A stretch of DNA of 64,000 nucleotides from Warburgia ugandensis (lineage: Eukaryota; Streptophyta; Magnoliopsida; Canellales; Canellaceae). Position numbers and translations under genes: made by a program. Location of the stretch: positions 72,951,057-73,015,056 of the forward strand of contig CP141135.1 of assembly GCA_035236585.1 (NCBI GenBank). Direction: 5' to 3'. Of the stretch, positions 47,175 to 58,546 are shown in pieces. How positions within the stretch are numbered: position 1 is the stretch's first letter; every line of letters starts with the position of its first letter. Under the pieces are notes generated by a model. The model was given only the letters and a program-made list of their open reading frames with translations. It was not told the origin of the DNA and did no database searches.

Positions 47175-47314
47175 AGAGGGGAGTCTTGTTGTCTCGAGTT
47201 TAAAGAGCAGAAACAGCCTCTTACAAACTACAAGATAAAGTTACATACTATTGACCCTTGTGATATGCCCCTTCCCCAAACCATGCATATGCTCGAGCGT
47301 CGGGCTGCCCTTTT
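47175..47314 (+). mobile_element. Au-like SINE with shortened head, 16-bp perfect target-site duplication
   Basis: AAATAAAGGCATTATA is repeated exactly at 47159-47174 and 47315-47330. Head GGGGAGTCTTGTTGTC, body CAGCCTCTTACAAACTACAA and tail TCGGGCTGCCC are present. Confidence 0.9.
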
Positions 47315-47330
47315 AAATAAAGGCATTATA

Positions 47331-48510
47331 GCATCCATAACCCGGCTGACAAGGAAATTGAGGATAGCATTACAATATCAAGGTAAATATTGGGTGTTAC
47401 AGATTTTGTATAGGTGTTATGAGTTATAAAGCACGACCAATATTAGCCATTATCCTCTTCCGTGCTTACGCCCGTGTTAGCAGGCTGTCGCTCAAAATAA
47501 GATGCACAACATGGTGTTAGTGGTGCTTGAGATGAAGTGAGTTAGAGTGAGATGAGTTATATCACTATTAGCGATGCGGGAGATGGGTTTAGATTGAGAA
47601 ATTTCTCTCGTCCCACCTTTAGTGTAATTTGGGCAGTACCTTTATCCCCCTCGCAGGATTCCTCTGCCAAGCTTCATGGGTCTCCATCATACAAGAGTTC
47701 CCTAGCCCATTGGTATAAAATTAAAATTTTATGTAATGGGACGTATCGTAAGTTAAGATCTCGACACGTGGCCAAATTAGGCTACACTCCACCAACAGAT
47801 ATTGGTGAAAGGCGAAATTTGAGGAGGGAAAACGATAGGTTGGTAAATGCAGACAAAATGGCATTTGTTCCAATCCTACAACCGCCCGTACCTTTCATAC
47901 GTAGGCCATGAAGTTTATATGCTCTTCCTACATCAACTTTGTTATTCTACCCTCACTCGCGCCAGAAAACTATTTGTTTGCACGCAGGCGATCGCACAAA
48001 CGGCATGTTTACATGGTAATCCATGCCGTTAGTCCAATCTGTGAGCTCCAAAAAGTTCCAACAAGACTGTCCCTACATCAGGTAAAATCATATCGGTTTG
48101 ATCAGCAATCCGATCATAGGGCCAATGATCTGCTTCTAACACAGATCTCGACTAAGATTTGTCACATTATCGATTGAGATCACATCAACTAGATCCTGAT
48201 TTACAAAATTAGCTATTACACAAATGTGTGAGATGTGTTGCTTGTGCTGTTAGTCAATCAGGAACGCTTTTTTGCGTGGCCCACCAGATCAAGAGTTGCC
48301 TGAGATGCGAATTAGCCCGTAAGTGTCCGTAGCATTGATGAGATCAAATTAAAGAAAAATAAACCAAACTTATGTATTGAAAATGTTTCAAAGAAGAAGA
48401 CAATGCCATGGACGAATACCCAAAACATAGAACAGACAAGGCATCTTTGGGGTAAGGCCAGTGGGACCCACTGCTTAGTGGTAATGCTCATAACCAACCT
48501 GTAATCATGT
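47331..48510. other. Region upstream of the PRE-type gene
   Basis: No gene is seen. It holds a G-box, GACACGTGGC, at 47763-47772 about 1 kb before the start codon of the PRE-type gene. The frame at 47552-47911 has no recognisable domain. Confidence 0.45.
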
Positions 48511-48520
48511 GACACGTGGC
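48511..48520 (+). promoter_or_regulatory. G-box (GACACGTGGC) upstream of the PRE-type gene
   Basis: The CACGTG core lies about 280 bp before the ATG, and the same ten bases occur at 47763-47772. Factors of the PIF/BZR and bZIP groups bind this core, and PRE-family genes are known targets of brassinosteroid, gibberellin and light signalling. Its use here is inferred. Confidence 0.45.
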
Positions 48521-48795
48521 ACAAAGTTAAGCCCATCTTACGAGCCCACTTTAGTTCCACAATTTATTAATGAAATCCACCAAATATAGGACCCAAATTC
48601 TAGCAAATGGGCCCTTCATTATATTGTAGTTTAAACGAGACAATCTTAGTAAAATACACGTTCTCTTTAGCTTGTTCCTCTCTATCCTCTTTAGATAGAC
48701 TCTTAATCCTACCTTCCTCCCTCCACCATATCTTTGAAATTGGCCCAAGTACGAAGCAGCGAGACACAGAAGTTGGGCTCCCAAAACTTCAAACA

Positions 48796-49366
48796 ATGTC
48801 GAGTGGAAGATTATCAAGAAACTCAAGAATCACAGATGAGGAGATCAATGATCTAATCGCTAGGCTACGGGCTTTGCTGCCGGAGCTACGTCGGAAGAGT
48901 GGAGAAAAGGTAGGTTGAGGCGTTCGGATTTTCTTCTTACGCATGCATCTACAATCAGGAATAATGATCAATGGTTCAAGCCCAATTAGAAGAATCGGAA
49001 GAATGCAGATTTAATCGGAAAATGGCTCGAGAACTTCTATTAAACGAAAGTTGTTGAACCAAGAGATGTGTTGCATTTGCTTGTGGGTAGCTAAGATTTC
49101 TAAATGATAATATTCCCAAGTGAGAACTAAAACCATAACTCAAGCTGTGCACTAGAACTTGTCTTACTTCTAAAGCTGCTAATATTTCGCTAATCACCAT
49201 TTGATCTTGCGCAGGTATCAGAGTGCAGAGTTCTAAGCGAGACTTGTAGTTACATCAGAGTCTTGCAGGGAGAAGTGGACGACTTGTCCAACAGGCTCTC
49301 GGAATTGCTGGAGAACATGGACAGTAGCAGTTCTCAGGCACAGATAATCAGGAATTTACTCTGTTA

Positions 49367-49367
<1 letters not shown>
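48796..49367 (+). CDS. PRE/ILI-type atypical HLH protein (two exons)
   Basis: Exon 1 is 48796-48909, the intron 48910-49214 (GTAGGT...GCGCAG, 305 nt), exon 2 49215-49367. The spliced product has 88 residues, beginning [20 protein letters not shown]. Helix 1 is about residues 14-31 ([18 protein letters not shown]), helix 2 about 41-71 ([20 protein letters not shown], then [12 protein letters not shown]). The C terminus is [22 protein letters not shown] proteins lack the basic DNA-binding region and act by pairing with other (b)HLH proteins, freeing growth-promoting factors in brassinosteroid, gibberellin, auxin and light responses. Length and intron position fit the family (about 90-105 residues). 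An upstream in-frame ATG at 48607 would add 63 residues unlike any relative, so the later ATG was chosen. Confidence 0.92.
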
Positions 49368-49448
<81 letters not shown>

Positions 49449-49449
49449 T
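49368..49449 (+). repeat. Long (CT)n microsatellite directly after the PRE-type stop codon
   Basis: About 80 bases of almost pure CT with a few TTT interruptions start at the base after TAG. It would lie at the very start of the 3' UTR. Length is likely to vary between alleles. Confidence 0.95.
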
Positions 49450-50340
49450 GTGTGTGTTTTCGATCTTTCTAAGTTGGTTTCTTAGACCAACAATGAGTAC
49501 ATTAGATTGGATGAAATATTTTGTAGAGTATAAAATCATTGCTTGCTAGAAGCCTCCTCTAGCACTTGCTTATAGCTTCTTCACTGAACACATCCCAAGA
49601 CATGAGTAATATATGATTGGCTAAAGATCACATCCATGTTCGGTCATAAGCAGACACAGCCAGAACTTATATCACTATCTAACCAAATAGAGTCCAAATT
49701 TTATATCATGGGAATGCCTAAGATACACTTTAAGTTTGTCTTTACTAGGGATATATAAGACAAATTATCCTTCTAGTAGAAGGGGATTTTTATACTATAT
49801 TAGGTGCAAGTTAGTGTAACCCACATACCAATATATTGAAACAATATGCATAAGTCTTATCGAGTGTGTGAAGGTATTAATCCTATCATGAAACTCTCTA
49901 CTTAAATGCATTTCCTTGCTTCTTGTGAGTCCCTAAAGCATGAATATACGTTCTGCTAACCTATTTAATGATCCAAAAACACCTTTTTTTTTGGGTAAAC
50001 CATGCATATAGTGAAGGAAAATAAAATTGCTATTGGGATTGAATTCTAGGATCTGAACCATTTATCTTCTCACCCTCCAGCTACAAGAATCAATATTCTT
50101 TATTCTTCTAGTTACTAGTTTTTCTGGTTGAAAGTATTTTCATCTTGATCAATGGAATTTTCAATTGAGGAAACTAGAGAAAGCTAGTTGTTGGAAGCAA
50201 CCAATGGACATGAATTTCTTGTATGTGGTCTATATCCAAGAGAGGGTAAAGAAGATGAGTGGGTCAGATAATCCAAAGGTGGGTTTTCAGATGGGTAACA
50301 CACCCAGTCCTCGAAGTTTAGTCCAAATAACAATTTTCAA

Positions 50341-50375
<35 letters not shown>

Positions 50376-51569
50376 AACAAATGTCTAGTGCAGTTGATCG
50401 CAAGTAGCTTAACATCTTTCATAGAATATGCTTGCTCACGGTTCCAGTTGCCACTTTTCCTTCTGGCGATAGGACTTTGCTTGTTGCTTTGTAATTCTTA
50501 GCTTAGAGAGAGAGAGCAAAAGACAAAAAAGGACCAACAAAAGACAAAAAAAAAACAGAAATAAAATGGGCATTATAAGATACTGATCCGAATAAAAGGA
50601 GGAATAAGAGTGAGGAGAGAGCCTGTCTACCTCCCTGTTCCCATACGAAACATTTATTTGTTTGGCCATCCTGTCGATGGACCGGCTAGTACATCGGCTT
50701 TAGATGAATGATCAGTAATAACGAACAATTGCACCCATCAGCCGACAGCAACGAATTAACAACTTTAAAGTCTTATTGATCCCTCAGACGAGGAGAATAT
50801 TATCAGACGAGGAGAATATTATGCATGGCCGGTTCATACCCCTTTTTTTAACGAGAGAAGAATTATAAAGCAAATAACTCAGGCCTACTTGAAATGCAAC
50901 CAAGCCTACTTAAGGAAGATGCGAGTTATCAACGGTCAACTGTGCTAAACATTTGTTGGCCTGGTCATACCAAATCTAAGCAAATAACATTATTTGCATA
51001 AAGCTACTACTAACATTATTCCCACACTACCTTTTGTAATGGCACTAAAACCTCTATTAAAAGTTTTTACTTATTGGTAGAATTTTAAGGGCACATCCAA
51101 TGGATTGTAAACTTATCATAGAACAATTGATTTAGATATAAAGCGCCTTAAGATCTTTTTCTACAACCTTATGTTCATCGAACAATGTAGAAATGTTAGA
51201 TACATGAATAGACATAAATATTGTTAGCCCATTTTCTATAATTTAAGCTTTTAGGTGGAATGGTAATTGAACATGATATTAGATATTTAATTATCGAAAG
51301 GCAATAATTTCGAATTCTGAGACCCTATATTAATTTCCAGCAGAAGGTAGATAATAAGCCAATGCTTGGTCCATATGAAAGAGCATTAAAAGGGCTTGAG
51401 CGATTGTAAAGGTATGAGTTAGCCATATAATATTGTTATTCTATTTTATTTTTTTGAAAGGAAAAAATAAGATTTTATTAAAAAAAGGGTGATCAGGCAA
51501 ATAACAAAGTTATACGTAGCTTTCCCAAATTAAAAGAAAAGAAAAAAAAGACCAGGAAGAAAGAGAAGG
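49450..51569. other. No gene; (GA)n tract
   Basis: Mostly AT-rich. A (GA)n run is at 50342-50373. The phrase TCAGACGAGGAGAATATTAT is duplicated in tandem at about 50783-50822. No coding frame is supported. Confidence 0.5.
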
Positions 51570-54500
51570 AAGTTTAATCACTTTGAGGAGATCAAACCTC
51601 TTAATGCAAGTTCAATTCAAGAAGGACCCATATATTCTAACTCATAATGGAACCAAATAAATATTTTCTCCTTGCCTTCTAAAGAGATTCACATCAATTG
51701 ACCTAGTATTTTTAATTACAATATGAATTTGAAAAGAAAATCACTTTAATAAGCAATTAGAAAGACTCATAATAATTAGCATAACTTAGTTCTTAAGTAA
51801 AATATAAATAGTAGGAATTTTAAAACCTAATATAGACAAATATAACTTTGTAGTTATTCTATCATTAAGGTTTTGATAATTGCAATGTAATTGCTTCCTA
51901 TCATTTCACTCTCCTTGAATTGAACCTTGTACTCAAGGTTCGGTCGGATCCCACATAATGATTTTAAGCTAATGTGGATAATAAATCCTTTATTGTTAGC
52001 CCTTATGTTTAGGTGTCTTTTCGAAAGATGGATCCATATTTAAGGATGAGTTACTAGATTATAAAATATTCTAATAAATAGTTGGCATTCAACACCATAA
52101 TAATGTGGATTGCCCATAATACCACTCCCTACAAATTTGCCTTCTTATGGGACAGGTGTCTAATTATCTCACAAAGTCGATGGTAGGTAGCTAACGCTCC
52201 ATTCCTCCTAGCATAGTGCCCATAGGATAGAAACACCAATCGAAAATCTACAAAATCATGAAAATCGCGCAACATCTCATGGCCAATAAAATGGATATAA
52301 AATCCTTTAGTGAAATAATGAAAACCAGGAGCACTTGTGGCTCACCATCTCATAACATTGTATCTCGTCTTGGGGTAATTTGCTTCTCAAGGACTAGCCA
52401 CCAAGCTTTCTCTACCAAGTGCATGATAAAATAGGGCATCTACACACCTGAATATGCAATAGTAAATCAAATCATCATTTACTGACTTCACAAGTCATAA
52501 AATCATATCAAAATCATGTACTTCCACTATTGCGCATAAAATATAACTTATCATAGTCAAATCATTTGTTCATGGAGCAATGATACTCAATGAGATCATG
52601 CACAAGTGCATCAATCACAAATAAAATATATATTTCAATAAAAATCATGATATATTAATATACACTTAGAATCTATACATAAATAATGAGCAAATGAGAT
52701 GAAAATTTATAAACTTTAAAACAAAAACATGCCAATTATTAATTGTCATTACCTATTTCAAACGAAGAGTTACTTGTTTATGTCTCTCAAATCACAATCG
52801 GACTCCACTTTAGCTCAGTCTACCTCAATCCTATTACCTGGATATATATCACATCCAAGTCTAACTTAGAATCCAAGTTCCCTATCTATGTTAGATTATT
52901 AATTATAAAGCAAATATTATATTTTTAGCTTGTAATTTATTGTGTTTCAACATGATCTAATGGTTCACGGCTATTGAATCCCAAGCTGGGCCCTTAGTAG
53001 TTAGTTGATAATCCAAATTATGCTAAACTAGTCCTACCAATAACTATCGGGTTTATTTCTTAATTATATCATAATGTATTGCATAGCTACCATACTAAGA
53101 TCAAGTCAATTTCAAGCAATTTATTGTTTAATAAACTAATTGGGTACGTTTATATGTAAATCATGCTCAATTTTAGCTAATTACAGTCAAATCAATAAAA
53201 TTAACTGGTTAGAATGATAATCATATCTCGTGTAAGTCACTATAAAAGATATCTAGCTATTTATTTCACCAGATCATCAACTGATCACCTTGAAGGTGCC
53301 CAATCTAGACTATTTGTACTGATCTGGTTACAATTTTTCACATGATCATCCCGGATCAAAGAATATGTTAGTAAATATGGTTAAAAAATTTCAGTGAATT
53401 ATTTGGGTGTATAAATCGTCGAATTTGATCCAATTTTATACCTAAATCCTTGGTTGATCTCAATTATTGATCAAGATCGACTAGATCATCTTAAAAATAC
53501 CCCAAATCTAAGATATCCTATATGGATCTTAATCTACTCATCATGAGAAATACAATTGCCTATTAAGATTGTAAAATAAGGTCAGATCATCACTGATCAA
53601 ATGGTTTAATATTCGATCAAAGGTCTGATCACGATCAATGGTCAGATCTTCTCCAATCAACAAATGGAATATTGGGTTTTGTTTGTAACGGAATATTGGA
53701 TTGTGTTCGTAACATTGAGGGGAATATGATATATTTTTTTGATCAACCAATCTACCCCTCAATTTTTTTTGACAAAGTTGCATACCTGCATCACCTTCTC
53801 TCTTCAAAATTTTCTGCGAAACGTCATCAGATTGGAAAGGGGGCTTTTGTTCTTCTTGCCTTGCCGACGAAGATAAATTGCTCAGATCATCTCTTTGGGT
53901 GGTCGTTTTCTTCGACGGAATCAACATCTTTAGTGGGCTATTTTGTTGATCTTTTGGCAAGATGTGGCCGGATCAAAGAATCGGAGCGGTGGGTAACATC
54001 ATGAAAATTTTTGGAGTAGAATATTCGATACCACCATGGAAAATTTCAAAGTCCATTGGACGCACATCTCCTTGGGTTAATTGGTGTCAATGATGGCATT
54101 TCAATTGCTCTGAGGCTGGCATTAATAACAGTTCCATCTTGTCATCGTCTATTGCTATCATAGATTCTAAAAAATAAACATTAACATCTCTTTCATTCAC
54201 TAGAGAGTTGTTTTCATTTTTCTGAACCAATTACCGAGCAGTGGATTCATGATTGAAGTAGAAATCTCTTAAAAGAAGTAAAAAAAAATGTCAGAAAAAA
54301 CCGTAAATAACTAAAAGATATAGAAATACCATCATAAAAGACTAGACGATTGCCTAAAAACAGTAGAAATCACCTAAATTTCACTAAAAACCTCTCTAGA
54401 TTGGATGATATGATACCAATTTTTTATGAACCCAAATCCCAAAAGAAAAAGAAGTTGATTGTTTAAAGGGATCGGAAGTGCGAATTCAGGTTCAATTTAA

Positions 54501-54720
54501 GAACGAACTAGATCTCCTAACTCACAATGAAGCCAAATAAATCTTTTCCCCTCGTCTTCTAAATAGATTTACATCTACGGTATAAAACCCAGTATTTCTA
54601 ATAACTAAAATAAAAAGATTGCTAACTTGACAATTATTTTATTACTAAAATATGAATAATTGTACCCTAATTACTTCTATCAGCTTCCTATTATCCAAAT
54701 GTCATTCCCTGGACAGCCAA
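51570..54720 (-). mobile_element. Probable LTR-retroelement fossil
   Basis: Diverged direct repeats lie at about 51590-51930 and 54430-54720, sharing in order GTTCAATT(C/T)AAGAA, CTAACTCA(T/C)AATG, CCAAATAAAT, TTCTAAA(G/T)AGATT, CAGTATTTCTAAT-like words and CTTCCTAT(C/T)AT. On the minus strand TTGGTATCA, a form of the usual plant primer-binding site, follows the right-hand repeat at about 54410-54426, giving a minus-strand orientation. No gag or pol domain is recognisable between the ends. It is broken and old, or was always non-autonomous. Exact ends uncertain. Confidence 0.4.
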
Positions 54721-56478
54721 AGAACCAACAAGTCCACAGACTTAGTTGGTCGCTAATGACTACCCCGGCAAAGACCATCAGAAATAGAAGCCGACGAGTA
54801 CAAGGCAAAAGAAGACGGCTAAAACGAAAGTCTCTACATTCAATGTGCATTTCTGAGGGCCTATATGACCGATTCAATCGATCATCACCGCACACACGAA
54901 CGCACGCCTGAATAAGTTTATGGCCTTCATCTGAAAACAACAAGAGTTCATCTTTAGAATTACTTTAATAAGATGCAATTGCACTGCGGACTAACTTCTC
55001 TGCTAAATCAAAGCAAAGTCTACCGTAGCACGGTATATATTGACTACCTTTCCCAAAGCAGATGCATTCCCAGAAGCCTGACTGCAGAACAAGCTGAGTC
55101 CCAAAACCGGCCCTGAACCAGACTTATCATTGTCTCCTTAACTTAAATTGTACTGTTGTATTTAACCTTTTCTTTCTCTTATACGTTAGAGCAGTAATTC
55201 AATTTGAAGAATGCATTTGTACTCTTTGGTATTGTCTATCGATGTGTAGTTGTGAATTCACCAAGTCGACTGTAATGCATTAGCAACTGCACGTTAGCCT
55301 TGCTTAAATATACTCACATGAATAAAGAGATTTCTTCTTTTTTTTCACCAATAAGGGTTTAAAAAAAGAAAAAAAAAATCCTTTTTTATAATAATAATAA
55401 TAATAGAATTACAATATCCTTTTGTATTACACTACTTCTTTCGGTTCTTAGGTTCAGATTCAAAGATATATATATATATATATATATATACTTTGGTTCC
55501 TCCAAATAGAAAGAGAAAAAGACGTTTTCCTTCGTGCAGGACCAGTGAAAAACTAAGCGAGAGCTACTTCATTGTTAACCAACGAAAAGCATGGGATTTT
55601 GAGGGTCTTTGTAAATTTGTTATATTTTCGATCTCTTTTAATAAAAATTTACTGAATTCTAAAAGAGAATATTATTTGCTCATTCCTTCTCATCTAATCT
55701 GAGCCGAACGTCCTCTATTAGACGCACGGGCCGCTTGGAACATCTAGGAGCAGCTTATTAAGACCATTTATTCATAAGATATATCGAACTAAAACTGACT
55801 ACCAACCCTAACAATAGTGCATAAAACTCGACCAAAACAGGACTTATCAAGAGGCCAACTCCACATCTGGCCACTTTGACAACCACATGATGAAGGTTGA
55901 ATTCAAAGACCTCCCATTAAACAGACAAACTAACAAAAACCCTACATGCGCCATCATCCCAGCCACCTAATTGCCAACCACCAACTCAGCACCCGATGCA
56001 CCACGGGACAGAAACCATATTAGCTGACGCAACCCACGTAAACCACCTCCTTCCATTCACCTCATTACATCTGGTAAGAACTAGAATTAGTCGTCATCAA
56101 ATGATAATGACACCCCTTCTCCCTTCGGCTACCACCCAAAACCCCACACCACAATCCTTATCCATTAGTTTCTTAGCACGCTGGGGTTCTCCACTTGTCT
56201 CCATTCAAATCAGATTGAAGAAAACCTTCCAAATTAACCTTCTAACAGCCTTTCGGACACGCAATTTTGCCACGTCTATGCTTACAAACAATAGACTAAA
56301 AGAGAACGGGACAACCAGAATCTGTTTCTACGACAACTGTGATAACGTGAGAGGGATGATCTGCCTCTTCCTAGATCAATGATTCAGATTATTCCAATTT
56401 CAGATCTTGTGGGGCCTACTAATGATCCGCACGAGCTTCCAGTATTACAAGTTTTTCTCGGGGTTTCGTCCTTGGCTG
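54721..56478. other. No supported gene; C-over-G skewed stretch
   Basis: A (TA)n microsatellite lies at 55466-55490 and (ATA)n at about 55389-55405. From about 55,800 to 56,350 the plus strand is strongly richer in C and A than in G and T. Frames at 54699-54911 (very basic, 70 residues) and 55996-56382 have no recognisable domain and are left uncalled. Confidence 0.45.
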
Positions 56479-57150
56479 CTGCCAAATAACGGGAAGGCAT
56501 AATCTAAGGATGACGACATCCCAAGAGTATATTATTCAGAAGGCATAATCTAGACTCTTCATTTCAATCTCTAGGGTCTAGATCATGCTGAGTTTGGTAG
56601 GACCAGGCCAACTAATACAAAGCAATAATCTTGTGAGGTCAGGTAGATACTCCTAGGCTTGCTACAGGGATGACATACCCCAAGGATGTGTTACTTAGAA
56701 GGCATGATCTAGTCCCTTCATTTCGATCTCAAGGGTCCAGACCATGCAGATTTTGGTGGGTTCAGGTTACAGTGGGGGTTTTTATCGTCCTTCAGTGCTA
56801 AAAAATACAATGAACACCCCATGCAAAAGCCGCCTCTCTTTGGCTGCCAAATAACGTGATGCATAATCTATGGACGACAAGGGTCTATTTATTCAGAAGG
56901 CATGGTCTAGAACCTTTATTCAATCTCAAGGGGCCCTAGATCATGCTGAGTTTGGTGGGCTCAGGCTAAATGGTACAAAGAATCCTGTAGGGTCAGTTAA
57001 AGATACTCCTGGGCTTCCTATGGGTACGACGATACCCCAAGAGTCTGTTACTTAGAAGTCACGATCTAGACCGTCCATATTTCAATCTCAAGGGTCCAGA
57101 TCAAATCATTGGTAAACAATGCAAAGAAAACCCCACGCAAAATCCGCTTC
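56479..57150 (+). repeat. Nested tandem repeat (AB-AB, period about 360 bp)
   Basis: A basic phrase (GGCATnATCTAGA, CCATTTCAATCTC, AGGGTC-AGA-CATG, then TTTGGTGGG) occurs four times from about 56515, 56670, 56870 and 57030. Units 1 and 3 share a spacer (TACAAAG, TGTnAGGTCAG, AGATACTCCT, GGCTTnCTA) leading to units 2 and 4, and GCCAAATAACG precedes units 1 and 3 (56481 and 56845). It is therefore a dimer that was duplicated again. Confidence 0.8.
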
Positions 57151-57283
57151 TCTTTCATATTCACATGAAATTAATTCTTAGTCTCTTCTTCTACTCTTTC
57201 TTTCTATTTTCTGCTCTTCACAAGTTATAGAAAACATCAAACAGAGAGAGACAGAAAACTACAAAAACAAAAACAAGGACTAT

Positions 57284-58286
57284 CTAAAAGACTATATCTC
57301 TGATCTGTACATCAACGGTAGATGAAAAGAGGTGGAATGGGTCCCACATGTATCCACGCTGAAGATGATATCTCGTCCTGCCCTCTGCCTCTTGATCTGG
57401 CATTTAATATGACCCTGTAAAAGATTTTTAAAAATTGCAAAGCAAAAAGGTCAGTTAAAAAGGGTTGGCAATATCAAACAAGCAGGCATCATGAAAAACC
57501 AAATTCCCCGCCAAATCAAAACAGAGGGGAAGGATATGCACGCCATTTTGATGAACAGAAGCTTAACTGTGACGGTTTCTTTGAAAAAAAATACAGGAAG
57601 AAAATAAGAATTTCGACCTGGAAACAGAAACTTAACAAGAGCAAGAATTCGCTTTTAAAGAAAAATTTTCGAATAAAAAATCATCAATTTCGTCGTATTT
57701 TCCGTGAAAAAACTCCAGTAATCTTAAGGAATAAGCGTAGAAGGAGAAGGATTTCAGATCTTCTAGGGTTATTAAAAGAAAACCGAGAAAGAAATCGTTC
57801 AAAGAAGATCAAAATCCATTAAAAAAAGGTGAAATATTCAGTAAACAATTTTACAGAAAACGCAAAGTCGATCATAAATTAACAAAATTTGACGATCCAG
57901 ATAAAATCCCAACCTTTTTCAGAATAGATCGCAGTGTTATGGCCAAGCGGAGAAGAAGGCAAGATCCGCCTGGAGTAGAAAAACGCATCCATCTGGGAGC
58001 TCAGATGAAGGAACTCCAGCTTATCTTTCTTGCTCAAGCCTTCTCCGATATCCTCTCCAAGATGCGAATCCTCTTCTCTGATCTTCAACACCTGACTGTG
58101 CACAAACGGAGAAGAAGAGCTCCGGTTCTCATTACTTACCGCAGATCTCAATTTCTCAATCTCATCAGCAAATCTCTTCGCCAGATCGTCTCTCTTCTCA
58201 GGAGATCTTTTGTTGTTCTCTGTAAATCTCTGTAAATCGCCGGTTCCCATGGCGGATTCCGATGGTTTAACTGAAACTACGGTCAT
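57284..58286 (-). CDS. Unrecognised 161-residue plant protein, two exons (exon 2 tentative)
   Basis: Exon 1 is 58286 down to 57914, starting at the ATG 47 bp past a TATATATA box. Residues 14-51 (MGTGDLQRF, then KRDDLAKRFADEIEKLRSAV) and 64-106 (SQVLKIREEDSHLGEDIGEG, LSKKDKLEFLHLSSQMDAFF, YSR) are helix-rich and charged like a conserved small protein. Exon 1 ends AAAAAG|GTTGGG. Joining it to 57396-57284 after AAATGCCAG keeps the frame and adds DQEAEGRTRYHLQRGYMWDP, then FHLFSSTVDVQIRDIVF. A stronger-looking acceptor (TTTTACAG) 17 bp upstream of it would end the protein after EKGSY. Without splicing the frame ends at 57879 (135 residues). No known domain, function unknown. Exon 1 is fairly sure, the tail is not. 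Confidence 0.6.
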
Positions 58287-58332
58287 GATTCCAGTGTCGA
58301 ATGGAGGTATGAAATTTTCTGCGTAGGTTGGG

Positions 58333-58340
58333 TATATATA
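58333..58340 (-). promoter_or_regulatory. TATA box of the minus-strand gene
   Basis: TATATATA lies 47-54 bp before the chosen ATG, implying a leader of only about 20 nt. It also argues against the more upstream in-frame ATG at 58373, which lies above the box. Confidence 0.65.
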
Positions 58341-58546
58341 GGCAGTCGAGATGCACGTTCCCTTATAATTCACGCCTCACGAATAACAAGATGACACGCG
58401 TGCGAGTGATAGTGGTAGACGTGGGACCCGGTGGGGCCGAGGTGAAACCAGACGTGCTGACCGGACAGGCGATCGTTAACCGTCTTGCCGGGACCGGTCC
58501 AAGTCGTTGGCGTTTTAGTGGGATCAATAACGGATCTCGGTTTGAT

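Noticed and set aside
48607-48795. In-frame upstream start for the PRE-type protein
   Set aside because: The additional 63 residues are unlike any PRE relative. The family start MSSGR is at 48796.
49348-49539. Minus-strand frame with a long RE dipeptide run
   Set aside because: It is the translation of the CT microsatellite and not a protein.
53672-54004. Plus-strand frame ending VDLLARCGRIKE, which recalls a PPR motif
   Set aside because: Only one short stretch resembles a PPR repeat, with no tandem 35-residue motifs around it. It lies inside the LTR-like fossil and is taken as coincidence.
55996-56382. 128-residue plus-strand frame
   Set aside because: It coincides with the C/A-rich skewed stretch, which lowers stop frequency in that frame. 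No recognisable motif.
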